Source of the DNA: Thalassia testudinum
Lineage: Eukaryota > Streptophyta > Magnoliopsida > Alismatales > Hydrocharitaceae
DNA length: 64,000 bases
Direction of reading: 5' to 3'
Assembly: GCA_037157565.1 (NCBI GenBank)
Contig: JAZHRO010000036.1
Location: 138,562,501-138,626,500, forward strand
Shown: positions 1 through 11,050 of the stretch, piece by piece
Numbering within the stretch: the stretch's first letter is position 1
Layout of the letters: every line of letters starts with the position of its first letter
The notes under the pieces: model-generated
Seen by the model: only the letters and a program-made list of their open reading frames with translations
Databases searched by the model: none
Told to the model about the DNA's origin: nothing
Program-made: the position numbers and the translations under genes

Positions 1-1099
1 CTGCCATGACCAGGCATGCGGTGGACACTTCTCTGGTCATAAAATCGCAACTAAAGTCCTCCAGTCCGGCTTCTATTGGCCCACAATTTTCAAAGATGCA
101 TACAATCACTGTAAGGCATGCACTCATTGTCAGAACTTAGGCAACATGAGCCACCGTGATCTGATGCCCTTACAACCGATTCTCGTATGTGAAATCTTTG
201 ACGTCTAGGGGATTGATTTTTATGGGACCCTTTCCTGTTTCGGATGGCTTCAAGTACATTCTACTCGCTATTGGCTACGTGTCCAAATGGATCAAAGCCA
301 TTCGGACCCGAACTAATGATTATAAAGTAGTTATCAAATTCATTCATTAGAACATCTTTTCTTGGTTCGGGATTCCACGTGCTATAATCTTTGATGGAGG
401 GACCCATTTCATTAATGCTCAGTTCAGGTCACTGATGATCAAATACGGGGTGTCACATCGAATCTCTACTCCTTATCACCCCCAAACTAATGGTCTAGCT
501 GAGCTGTCAAATCGGGAGATCAAGAAAATCCTCCAGGTCATTGTTCAACCTGACAGGAAAGACTAGTCAGCCCGACTTCCGAAAGCTTTCTGGGTTTATA
601 GGACCGCCCATAAAACATAATTAGGTATGTCTCCCTTTAGATTAGTGTATGGGAAGGCATGTCACCTCCCCGTCGAATTGGAGCACAAAGCCTAGTGGGC
701 AGTACGAAACTGCAATCTCGATCTTTCTAAGGCAGGAACCCACAGAAAGCTTAAAATGAGTGAGATCGATGAATTACGCCACGATGCGTATGAGAACTCA
801 CGAATTTACAAAGAGCGAGTTAAATCCTTTCACGACAAGCACATATCTAGAAAGATCTTTTACCCTGGTCAAAAAGTCCTACTCTTTGATGCCAAGCTCA
901 AACTATCCCTAGGAAAACTCAAATCAAAATGGATCGAACCTTTCCTCATCCGACAAATCTTTGGAAATGGAGCTGTCGAAATCAGTCCACTCAGACACGA
1001 TTTAGAACCTTTCGTCGTGAACGGTCAGAGACTTAAACCGTTCATTGAACTTATCGATACAAATTTGGCTGAGACATCCTTTACCCTCCATTCTCCCTG
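1..1099 (+). pseudogene. Element A: 3' end of Athila-type Ty3/gypsy pol (integrase), decayed
   Basis: This is the integrase end of a gypsy polyprotein, cut by the window edge. Seen: an H2C2-like zinc finger (CHQAC near position 5, a C-x2-C pair near 115-130), the first catalytic Asp in GIDF near 215, the second in FDGGTHF near 395, and the Glu in NGLAELSNREIK near 500. A C-terminal domain follows, of which 756-1099 is open. Breaks: in-frame TAG codons near 207, 348, 563 and 693, a TAA near 620, and a one-base insertion near 222. Several TAGs sit where TGG (Trp) would be expected. The assignment to the Athila lineage rests on the pol ending just before an AGCGCTTAACGGGAGGCAAC motif, on the long LTR, and on the tRNA-Asp primer sites of the sister elements B and C. 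The element cannot make integrase. The rest of A lies left of the window. Confidence 0.88.
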
Positions 1100-2743
1100 A
1101 GCTCATTGCACCCAGTCGATGGTGCTAAACTCAGCGCTTAACGGGAGGCAACTTGTCATTTTGAAAAACCTGAAACCTTTCTTGGTATCCTATGCTGAAC
1201 TCATATTGCATTTTAGGGTTCATCCATTAGAACAACCGACTCCACCTCTGGTACACGTACCCAAGCTTGAAATCGTTCGCAACAGTCATCCCAACCTAGT
1301 CACCCACCCAAAACCTGTTCTAATGAATGATCTAAACTGAACTTGAACCCACCTAATTTACAATGAGGACATCGCAAATCGTAGGCATGGGGGGATATTA
1401 AAGTGCAAAACATCGTGAAAATCATCTCACAAGAAAAGGTTTCATAAAAAAAATCACATTTCCTAAAAATACCAAAAAAATGAAAAACTTCTTGTAAAAG
1501 AACAAAACAAATTAAAGGAGAGAAAATTTTGAGGGCATATCAATTTTAAGGAGAAAAAGAGAGAAGTGAAAAATGACAAAAAGGAGCACAAGTTGAAAAG
1601 AAAAGAAATAGTCATTAGTAAGAAATTAAGGAATTAACTTAGTTCTAGGTCATATCAAGAAAAAGAAAATGAAAGGCAAAAAGTGCTAATGAAACAAAGA
1701 AGAGATTAGTAAGAACGCTGATTTTAGGCCTCTTGGGCTGTGATCATAGGCTTAAAAATTCAAGTACCTGCTAAGATTTGGATACTCCCCAAGAGGTTGA
1801 GGAAAATGCGAAGCTTAAGTATTAGGTCTAAGGCTTAGGGAGTATTTAACCTCGCTAACTAACCTCTGATTTGTAAGACTTGGTAACCTGAGCACCCCAA
1901 TCCACACACAATCTGGTTCAGTGTGCTCAAGTATCAAAATCACACAAATGCATTTAAGTTGTTATGAAAAAGTCGCCTAGATTAGGAGTGGTTGATCAAC
2001 ACAAGTTGATTTGGACGAGTTCTCGGTGTAGAGAGGTGGGAAATTCCCCTCGAAGATGCGCAATAACATATCGTCTCCTCAGTGCTTGTCTCCTAGGATA
2101 TCTATAGATCCTACTAGGGGCATGTAAGCACCTGTGCTGGATTAGATGCCATGGGCGACATTATCCCGAAATGTCGATTGCCAGGGTCTGGATTTAGCTA
2201 CAGAACACCATGGGTGAGATTATATCAAAATTTCGAAAGTCAGGGTTCTGGGGGTTGCCATGGGCGGTGCTATCTCGAAGCATCAATTGCCAAGGACCCT
2301 TCGAGGATTGATGATGGGAACTAGGAATCCGATACAGCCCGTGTTGTGAAGTCAATCCGAAGCTAAAAATAGAAAAAAGAGAGAGAAAACTCTCCAAAAA
2401 TAAAGAAAATTCCTCTGTCTCTCTCTTACAAAAACACACTGCAAACTGAACCAAGGCTAAAATATGTTACAAGCACGGGTGCTTTAATTGCGAAGTTCAA
2501 CGAACCTTAGGATAGTTCCTGTGGGCCTTAAAAACCTTCACGATAGACTGAGGCTAAAGCTGGTCAGGTCCGGATCTTGGTTGGCACTTGAGTATCTCTA
2601 GGCCTACTATTAGCATTCTAACCTAATCTACAAAAGAAAACACACATCACAGTTTTTTAGCATCAAAAGATTTCTTGGTCTAGAATCAAAGTTAAAACCT
2701 TAAAATTTTGCTAAGGGACTAGCAAAAGCTATGCATGGGAGTA
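1100..2743 (+). other. Element A: 3' non-coding region between pol and 3' LTR
   Basis: No conserved coding frame is visible here. The region starts with the motif AGCGCTTAACGGGAGGCAAC (about 1133-1152), then about 200 bp (1230-1330) closely matching element B near 60780-60870. An A/G-rich stretch (about 1440-1720) follows, and then a structured part with a near-palindrome (2094-2113) and three tandem hairpins (2149-2285). The stretch just before the LTR (GCATGGGAGTA, 2733-2743) is where a polypurine tract would be. The whole region aligns by eye with 60670-62276 of element B, which shows that the non-coding part is a constant of the family. Confidence 0.75.
2149..2285 (+). repeat. Three tandem hairpin units in element A 3' region
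   Basis: Three units each begin CCATGGG (2149, 2208, 2258), followed by a 7-base left arm, a 7-base loop (ATCCCGA, ATATCAA, ATCTCGA) and a 7-base right arm. The arms are CGACATT/AATGTCG, TGAGATT/AATTTCG and CGGTGCT/AGCATCA. They pair over 7, 7 (with G-U pairs) and 6 positions. The arms differ between copies yet still pair, and the same three units occur in element B at 61688-61824. The role is unknown; an RNA structure acting in cis is the simplest reading. Confidence 0.72.
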
Positions 2744-5377
2744 TGATGGGAACACCATCATGAGCCCTAACTAGCTCATTTTGACCTAATGAAGAGAATA
2801 AATGCTCCTACATAACCAACTGAAGGTCATAATTTACTGCATAACCTTTCTGAGAGACACAAGAAATAAGGGGTAAAACTGTAATTTTACCATTGCAGTA
2901 CAACCAAGGATTTTCCCATGAGCTAAACAAAGGTCAAATGATCTTAGTAAGATAACAAGTGGGTTGGATTTGATAAAAAAGGGTTTGTGTGTGTTCTATG
3001 AATTAAATGACTTCTTGAAAACCTAAAAATAGACCCACTTGATTAACCAAGGTTCTGGTCAGGATAAAATTCACTTAAACCCTCTAAAAATCATCTAAAA
3101 ATATTCTCTAGGGTTTAGAATCTTCAATTTGACCATTAGAACCTATCTTGACCTAGAATGGGGTCTCAGATAGATATTTACCCTAAATTAAGTTTTTGCA
3201 TAAATTTTCCAGTTAAACGTAATCAAACCCAAAATCCAACTTCACCATTCGATTCCTTAGGTCTAAATTAGGTTTGTACCAAAATTTGGACCCAAGGAGA
3301 GTTTGCCTTGACCTAGTTTGCAAAAAGGTCCAACCTTATTACATTTCTAACCCTAACTTTCAAAAACCCTTGCTAACAACCCCCTATCTTTCTCGTCATC
3401 TTCACAAGTAGGTCCCTCCGCCATTATCGTGGAGGAAGCCTACTCCAACGACCTTAAACTTGGAAGTTCTCCTTGATTGCTCAGAGGATCTCTTCCAAAA
3501 TTGGAAGGAAGATCCTCTGAGAAATTCCCGTCAATATGAACCCATATTTGAGATCTGATTCCCTCCCAATCTCTCATGTGAATGCATGAGAGATGTGGGT
3601 ATCCTAAAAAGCTTCCATCGCCGGCGACTTTCCAAGCTTGGGAAGCTTGCTTCCCAAGTCCTAACCGACCTTTAGAGCTCTATTTAAAGGAGCCTAGACC
3701 TCTCCGACTCCCTTACGCTCGATTTTGGCTGCGAATACCTCAAATTCCTCTCTTCCCCTCATGGCCGTAGGCTCCTCGATGTCTGGAGAACTTCCCTACT
3801 CCTCCTCATCGTCCAATCGCCATACCTGCGGAGGATCCATCTTCCTTGACTTCGTCCGCGTCTCACCGTACCATCAGGCACTTCTCTCTCTTCGTCCTCG
3901 CCGATCCCACCTCACAGGAGCTGCCTTTGTCATTGGCGTCGGCCACACCAGACCCGACGCCGTCGCTCGCCCCCTTCGTCCCTTGACCTCCCAGATAAGC
4001 TCCCTCTCACCTCTACTTTATTTCCACATTTATTTCACTTCAAATCGACCACTGACGCTTGTCGCACCTCCATCCCTTCCACCTCCGACCATCAACTCCA
4101 GTGAGGCCATCCCACCTCCACAGGCCACCAAAACCCTCGCTGAGAAGCCCACAACCTCCGCCTCACTTCACTGATCACTTCCCCTCACTCCACTCACCGC
4201 GCCACCTACCCAAATCACTCCCCGAACACACCCACTCACTCGCACACAGTGTGCCCTAGGCACACACTCACAAGCACCCACGAATCACGCCAACATCCCC
4301 AGCACATCCGCTGTGCTCCGGCGAACCTTTTTGAATGATTTGATGTGGTCGCAAGGCTGTTCTTGTGTTTTTAGGTAGCAGGCCACATCCGCCATTGGCG
4401 CAAAGCTTGATGCTCGCTTGAAGCTTCGCCCAGGTTTTGCTACGCCCAGGCTGCTACCCCAGGACACGTGAAATTCTCTCGTGCATGCATCCAAGCCTTT
4501 AGTTGGAGTCATGTACCTCTGCAGCCTCGCCAATTGAGAGAGCCACATTTAGTCCCACCTCGGAACTGGAAAGACATCTGCACCCGCATAAAGGTAAAAA
4601 GTGAAAGAGGTTGTTCGCCTCCAACATTGAGGGTGAGGTCCTCCTCCTCCCTTCATCGGACTTGTCCGCGACATAACCCGCGGACCTGGCCGACCCGACT
4701 ACCCGACCTAGCTTCACTCCTTGCTCACCACACACGTCGGTGAGCCTAGACCCAGGTTTGCGTTAGGTCCGATTACCTGACCGGCTAAGGCTCTAGGAGA
4801 GCGAGACTGAAATAGAAAGAGAGAAAGATAGAGGAGAGTTGCGTGGGGTTAGGGGGGTTTTTGCCTTGAAGAGTTTGGCTCCACACTTAGTCGGATTCTA
4901 AGAGAAGAAGAGCCAAAGAAGGAAGAAGAAGAAGAAGGAAGGAGAAGACAGAGAAGAGGCAAAGGAAAAGCAAAGACAGAAGATAGAGAAAGCTAAAGAG
5001 AAAGAGAAGGATTGCAAAAGGAAGAAGAAGAGAAAAGCTAAGAAGAGAAGAAGGATCAGACATTTAAGTCGTTTGACTCCATCAAACGATAGATTCTAGT
5101 TTACATTGCACATTCATATATTGAGTTTCTTAGTGATATTTTAGGAGTATTTGGTGATCTAAATCACCATTTTACTCCCATATTTTTACACTCTGATACT
5201 AATATTATTGCATACTCTTTTAACTCTAAATTGTAATCTTGATTTCTAAATACCAATTTGCTCTCTGTGTCCGACCTCGGAAATCTTTTCGAGTAATAAA
5301 ATTGTATTTGTTTTGAACGCTATTTCAGCTGTACTACAACGCAACACTTTTTAAACCCCGACTTAGCGCGATAAACA
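2744..5377 (+). repeat. Element A 3' LTR (Athila-type)
   Basis: The 2634 bp LTR starts TGATGGGAACACCATCA (itself a hairpin) and ends GATAAACA. Its beginning matches the B LTRs at 54636 and 62277 and, reversed, the C LTR at 11050. A TATA-like TATTTAAAGG at 3681-3690 precedes a pyrimidine-rich leader (3700-4260). A GA-rich tract lies at about 4880-5060. The 3' end carries the family signature GCTCTCTGTGTCCGACCTCGG, then TACAACGCAACAC. No second A LTR is in the window. The junction at 5377/5378 interrupts the protease of element C, and CTAGT at 5378-5382 is the expected target duplication, whose partner would lie left of the window. Confidence 0.85.
3681..3690 (+). promoter_or_regulatory. TATA-like box in A LTR
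   Basis: TATTTAAAGG lies about 940 bp into the LTR, directly before a pyrimidine-rich stretch. It occupies the same relative place as TATAAAAGG in the B LTRs. It is the probable core of the pol II promoter of the element. Confidence 0.45.
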
Positions 5378-5640
5378 CTAGTATGATGAAGTCTATGGGA
5401 AAATAAAAATCTCGTATCCGAACTATAACATCCTCGAGAATTCCTTTAGGTGACTTGATGGATCGATTTGCTAATTGTAAAGTCATCTCTGTTAGTTTTA
5501 GCTCAGATTCTTCAAAGTGGTCTAGTAAGGATGTGTGTATCAAATTTATGGAAGCTCTTAGATCTAATAAAGCTCTGTCAAACTATATATCATCGATTGC
5601 ATAGGAGATCAGAGGGGTACGTAGGTCTTTGCCTTAGGCG
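5378..5640 (-). pseudogene. Element C: retropepsin (protease) fragment cut by element A
   Basis: The minus-strand frame carries the active-site region FDRALLDLRASINLIHTS followed by an LQLANRS / FPIDF block, as in Athila/Tat proteases. The active-site motif reads D-L-R-A-S where a Gly is needed after D-L, so the catalytic turn is lost. Stops occur just upstream, near 5590 and 5620. At 5378 the frame runs directly into the reversed end of the A LTR, so the last 13 residues of the apparent frame (about 5377-5334) are LTR sequence. This marks the exact insertion point of A. Confidence 0.75.
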
Positions 5641-6189
5641 GGAGTTTACTCAAAATGATGGAGCTGGCTTGCTCTGACAATATGATTGGATTCCTGCCTT
5701 TGGTTCGCATCTTACGTTTAGGTGTACATACATCTTTCAGGAATCGTGCATAGGCCAGTATGTGGCGTATTGCATCTATCAAGGGGATGTTTATTTGGAC
5801 CTGCTAAAAGAGCTTTACCAGGTCATCCTCAGGTGCCATGGTTTGGGGTTTCCTCTTTCCCTTGGTCAAATCCTCAGGAAATGAAACCTTGGTTTGTTCC
5901 TCTAGAATTGGCTCATGCTCTTTATCAGGGATAGAGGTGTCCTAGATGACCAATCTAGGGTTAGGCTCTACCATATCAGGCTTGTTGTGGCTAGGAAGTG
6001 GTGGGTCTTGTGTTGCTTTGCCACTACAGGTGATGATGGAGTTTAATCCTGCTTGATTCTAGTTTAGGTTAGGCAAAATAGGTGTTTGCTACTAAAATCT
6101 AGAGTATGAAGTGGGAGCGTCCATCCCGTTAGGTGAAGGAGTAGAAGGGGCTTGATAAACATAATGTGCTTGGCCCTGATTTGGGTTCA
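5641..6189 (-). other. Element C: degraded spacer between gag and protease
   Basis: The minus-strand translation is open only in short runs with many stops. Pieces such as KEHEPILEEQTKVSFPEDLTK look like the low-complexity linker between nucleocapsid and protease in Athila-type polyproteins. No domain can be assigned. Confidence 0.45.
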
Positions 6190-7661
6190 TGACGTGCCTC
6201 TAGTTCAGCACGTTATTCGGGCTAGGAAGAGGTTGAGAAGGAAGTGCACCAGGATGGTGAGTACTTGCCAGTTGGGCCAATTGATTGCATAGTTCAGAGA
6301 TCTCTTCTTTGTGTTGTTTCTGCATATCTACCAAGGTTTGAAGAATCAGGGATGTTTGGTCCTCCTTGGGAGGGCCAGATTGGAAATTTTGACTGGGCCT
6401 TGGTTGAGTGGGCTGATACGGTTGTGGGTTTTGCGGTCGGGGTTGGAATTGGGATCTCGGATTCGGGTTATTTCCTGACCATGCAAAGTTAGAATGATTA
6501 CGCCATCTAGGGTTGTAGGTATTAGAGAAAGGATTGTTCTGAATAGTATGGAGATCCTTGCAAGTCTGAGGAACTCCAGGAACATCAGGATATGAGGGTT
6601 CAGAGTTTCCCCAACTGTGGTAGGCTGGCCAGGATTTTTCGCCAAGATCGAAATCAGACGGGGGTGGATAGGCATCCATCCCCTGAGAGTGGTAGATGTT
6701 GTGTGCAGCCTCCCTACCTGAGGGCAGGTGTGCGTATGTGCTTTGCGGTGTAATGGTGGTCTTGTGTAGATGTCGAGTGATGTTGTCTACCTTTTTCTCA
6801 ATGATAGAGACCTTATCCAATTGACTGGCTACCAACTCCAAGTCAACGGATGCGGAAAGGCCTCGAGTCTCATGTACACCCCGATTGTTTGTCAATGCGC
6901 AAGTGGACGTCCAGTCGTACGCACCCAATGACTCATTGTTTAGGGAGTTCTCACATATATTTTCGAGAATTCCTAAATCTCGTCTTCATGCTGACCCATG
7001 ATGCTGCCACTATAGGTTGCATTGACAAATAGCTTGATGTCATCACGAAGCTCGTGGTAAAAGGATTGGACTTGTTCCTACTTCAGGACTCTGTGATAGG
7101 GGCATTTGCGCAGGAGATCCAGAAAACGATCCCATGCCTCGTGTAGAGATTCTCCCACTCCTTGCGAGAAGTGCGTGATTTGGTGCCGCATTGCATTAGT
7201 TCGGCCAATGGGATAGAACTTTTGTAGAAAAGTAGTATGAAGTTCTTCCCATGTGTTGATCTAGTGAGGGTATGTCTGAAACCAATTGGCGGCTTTGTCA
7301 GCTAGAGAGAAGGAGAAGATTTTCAAGAGTAGACCGTCTCAATTACGCAAATCTACCCCAAATGTGTGGGCCAGATGCTTCAGATTCTTGATGTGTTGGA
7401 AAGGATCCTCAGAGTTCAAGCCATGAAATTTTGGGGTCATGTGAAGCATACTAGGCTTCAGCTCCACCTCGGGTCCTCCTGCAGGAATGTTGATTTGAGG
7501 TTCGATCTCCACCGCGGTGGGATTGTCGTGATCTTGCATTTGAGGACACGGTGGTGGGTTGATGTAAGCATTGATCCGATCTCTGAAATCAAAAAATTAT
7601 TGTGGTTCAAAGTTAGGTTGTTCTGGATGATCCATGATTGTGGCTGGAGATTCGGGCTCAT
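6190..7661 (-). pseudogene. Element C: gag (capsid) remnant
   Basis: Read on the minus strand, this is the capsid region of an Athila/Tat gag. Seen: ELKPSMLHMTPKFHGLNSED and PFQHIKNLKHLAHTFGV (about 7480-7345), a stop, then FSFSLADKAANWFQTYP (about 7315-7265) and HFSQGVGESLHEAWDRFLDL (about 7175-7115). A coiled-coil-like stretch and a proline/glutamine-rich tail (6928-6200, open 242 codons) follow. The capsid core is broken by several in-frame stops (near 7338, 7261, 7078 and 6993), and the reading frame around 7661-7540 is uncertain. It would have formed the virus-like particle coat. Confidence 0.78.
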
Positions 7662-8699
7662 AAGTGGAGTTGGAAGAGATGTCGATGTGATTGGGTAGTT
7701 GCATAAACAAGGAGGTTGAGGATTGGCCTCGACGAGAGTGGAAAACTAGTGGAGGCCTCAAGGGTGGTCTTAAGGACCTCCACCCATACATACATCGATG
7801 GAGAAGATGAGGGATAGAAGGTGTGATGGACCCAATCAAGACACCCAAATATCTTTGGATGACTATAGAGGTTCAAGGCGGATGATACCCCTAGATCAGA
7901 GAGTCGTCCACTTGAGAATTACCTGGCCAGCTAGGAAGGGAGAGTCCCACGAAGACCCCTACATGATAGAGTGCCCCACGGGTCACAGGGTTTCCCCTAC
8001 TCGACCTTCCTTGTCACTGTGGATCCAAGTAGACCAGAATGGATAACTTGACCTCTTAAGTCTACCAATTTTAAGTTTAGATGAGGTGCTTAGGATTCCA
8101 CTTGCACTTTAAGATGTATTTGTGAATGGTGACCTAATTTGAAGATTGGTTGACTTCACAAGGTGGGTCAACTTCACCTAATTTGTCCTTGATTATTAGG
8201 TCCTGCTTTTAGGATTCAAGTGAGATTTAGAGCTTGATTCTTAGGGTTTGCTTTGTTTAGGTAAGTTCAACCAAGGCTTAGGACACACACAATATGGGAA
8301 GATTGAATCCTTTTTTAAGCAAGTGTGTCTCTAAAACCCTAGAATGGAAACCCTAATTGGCACTGATTGGTCCAATCAATTAATTCCAAATCTAGCACTT
8401 AGGGCTCAGGTGCAAGAATCAGGTTTGGGATGTTTCTAAAAATGTACCAAATTAGGCAACTTGTGATGATTAATCTAAAAATAGAATGCAAGTTGGTCAT
8501 AATCGATTTCTTTCCTCTTTTAGCTTTTCAGAATCAGGGGCTTAACGAAGATGGATTCGTGGTTTACCTGCCCCTGGAGTGGCTGTTGTGTGATTGATCT
8601 TGCTCTTCAGCTAAATTCATGTACAAGTCACAATCAAAAGAGATAAATCAAGTTAGTATCAAGTCAGGAATAGTAATCAAGAGATCAAATTGAATAGCC
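7662..8699 (-). other. Element C: 5' leader between primer site and gag
   Basis: This is non-coding leader. The part about 8045-7770 is closely similar to element B 58340-58580 when reversed: both carry GGGGAAACCCTGT, GTAGGGGTCTT and GGGACTCTCCCT in the same order. The shared leader in an autonomous-type (C) and a gag/pol-less element (B) suggests retained packaging or translation signals. Confidence 0.65.
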
Positions 8700-8716
8700 A
8701 CCCAGCAACGGCGCCA
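8700..8716 (-). promoter_or_regulatory. Primer-binding site of element C (tRNA-Asp type)
   Basis: On the minus strand TGGCGCCGTTGCTGGG lies three bases inside the LTR end. It matches the complement of a plant tRNA-Asp 3' end (CGGCAACGGCGCCA) apart from one or two bases, as is usual for Athila-type elements. Confidence 0.85.
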
Positions 8717-8719
8717 AAA

Positions 8720-11050
8720 TGTTATTCTCTCTGAATCGGGGTTTTAAAAATGATACGTTGCAGTATAGTCAATAAAGTGCGAAAACAAACAGAATTTATC
8801 CTCAAATGGAAATTGGAGGTCGAACGCAGGGAGCAAGTAGCAAATCAATCTCAAAATCACAATTCTAAGTAAAATATATAAGTAATTGCAACCAAAACTT
8901 GATTCAGAACTATTCAAGAATGATATATCAATAATTCAAGTACCAATGTGTAAAAATAATGGGTTAAAATGGTGATTTGAATCACCAAATTAACCCTAAA
9001 TAATTTAATCACAATTATTTGAAATGTTTTAACCGTGAATATCAACTAATTTCCACGTTAGTCAGTATCTCAATGATGCAACAGTTGCCTAGAACCAGCA
9101 ACAAAGGCAAAGGCCTCTCTTCTTCAAGCCTTAGTGAGAGGCACGAACACAGCATAGTGGCACGAAAACCTCTCAGATACTAAGTGTTGAGAGTAGAGGC
9201 ACAAAGGGAAAAAACCCCCCTCCTTTCTCTCTCTTTCTTCTTTCTCTTCTTAAACTCGATTAATCGGGTAACCAGATCCAAATTTGGGCTAGACCCACCT
9301 GCGTGAATGGCGGGCGAGGCGTGCATTGAGGTGTGCGTGGGGACCCAGCCCCCGTGTCTTGGGCAAGGGGTCGGGAACACAAAATCACTTTATTTGCCGT
9401 TGAGGCTTCAGTTGGTTACGAGGTAGGACTAAAGGCCCCCCTGTTTTTCGCGAGGCAGAAACAGTAGTTGATCTTCCAATTTTAAGTGGAGATAAGGCTG
9501 ACTACTTCGATTGTTAGCCTGGGCATGCACCTGGAATGAGACCGCGTCACCTGGAGGAAGAACTGCTGAAGAATTTGACCAAAGCACTGCAGCTGAGGTC
9601 GAAGAAGACAGCTGCAGCGGCGGAGGTTTGGCAAGTACCTAAAAAGATGAAAACGGCCTATCGGCCACGTTAGAAGCACTCAAGAGCTTCGTTGCGGCAT
9701 GGCGAGGGTGATGGCGGTGGTGGCATGCTGTGAGAGTGGTCGTGGTGGGCTAGCGAAGTCGAGATGTGAGTGCGGAGGTGGAGGTGTTCGTGGAGGTGAT
9801 GGGCACAACAATCCCTTCAATTTCTTGAGGGGTTTTCCTCGCATGGACACGGTGATGGTGTAGGAGTCGAAGGCAAGCAATTTGGTGACGTGCAGCGAGT
9901 TGTTGAGGTCGCCAAAGGTATGCCAGAGATGGGGGAGTCCACGATGGATTAGGCGCGACAGTAGTCAAAGGAGATGTCTGGAGTTGTTGTGATGATTAGT
10001 AGAAGCTAAGGCATCGACGAGAGTGGCTAGCGGATGAGGAGGAAGTGGAAGAGCACTGGCTGTGATGGGCCGACACTGGAGAAGATGAAGGCTCTGGGAG
10101 AGGGAACGACAATGACGGAGGGTTCGGAAGTGCCTCGCTGGTACGATGAGATGCGGAAAGCTGAGGGGAGTTGGAATTGACAGCCTATGTTATGTGGCGG
10201 CCAACGAAGAGGCCGGAGGTAGGATGTCGTCGGAGTTAAACTTGGAGGGAGCCAGAGGTAGGAAAAGAAGAGGGATTTTGGCTCAAAAGCTTTCTAAGGA
10301 GGTGAGAAATGTCATGGGGGGTCTTTTATAGGGCTTAGGAGGGCTTAGAGAGCTGGAAACAAGCTTTATAGCTTGCTTGGGATTCGATAAGAATCCCACT
10401 GATTTCGTTGGTTCGCATGCACAAATTAGTGGGAGTTAGGCATCGGGATTGATCCCAATAGGTTTTCCCAGGTGTGAACATCAATCCCACCAAATTTAGT
10501 GGGATTTGATTGAACTTTGAGTAGGATTCTACCTTGTCAAAGCTCGCCTGGAGGTTGGTTGACCTCCCATGGCTACAAGGACTAACTTGAGAAGAAGATG
10601 AAGTTAGGGGGCATTTTGTAAAGATTTCAAAAGCTAAGGGGCTATTTAAGAGAATAAGAGTTGGACTGGACCAAAATGTAACTAGGTCATTTTGTATGAA
10701 TTTTAGAGGGTTTAGGTGAATTTTATCCTGACCAAAACCTCAGTTAATTAAGCAAGTCTGTTTAAGGATTTTAGATGTCCATTAATTCTTGAAATGCGTG
10801 AAAACCCGTTTCTGTTTGCATGGACCCTCTTATTGGATATTGATGACATTTGACCTTTAATTAACCCTGAAAATTCCTCGCGGTTATTCTGTATTTGTGA
10901 AATGTAGTTAAAATTGTAGAAATAACCCTTGTTTTTTATCTTCTTAAAATAGAACATGCTTATATGACCCTCTGATGGTTATGTAGGAGCTTTTATCAAC
11001 TTTATTAGACCAAATTGAGCTACTTTTGCCTTATGATGGTGTTCCCATCA
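8720..11050 (-). repeat. Element C 5' LTR (Athila-type)
   Basis: The 2331 bp minus-strand LTR starts TGATGGGAACACCATCA (11050 downward) and ends GAATAACA at 8720, just before the primer site. The 3' part has ACTGCAACG and TTTTTAAAACCCC as in A and B. A minus-strand TATAAAAG lies at 10330-10323. The leader part of the LTR (9600-10320) is GC-rich and the flanks are AT-rich, as in A and B. Confidence 0.85.
10323..10330 (-). promoter_or_regulatory. TATA box in C LTR
   Basis: The minus strand reads TATAAAAG, about 720 bp from the LTR start, before a GC-rich transcribed part. It is equivalent to the TATAAAAGG in B. Confidence 0.5.

Larger units (their letters stand above)
5378..11050 (-). mobile_element. 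Element C: truncated Athila-type Ty3/gypsy element, minus strand
   Basis: Read on the minus strand, the order is 5' LTR (11050-8720), tRNA-Asp-type primer site (8716-8700), leader, gag remnant (about 7661-6190), spacer, and protease start (about 5640-5378). It is broken in mid-protease by the insertion of element A. RT, RNase H, integrase and the 3' LTR should therefore lie left of A, outside the window. C must be older than A. Confidence 0.82.

Noticed and set aside
3582..4743. Several overlapping Pro/Ser-rich open frames on both strands
   Set aside because: They lie in the pyrimidine-rich leader of the A LTR, have no domain and are not kept in B or C.
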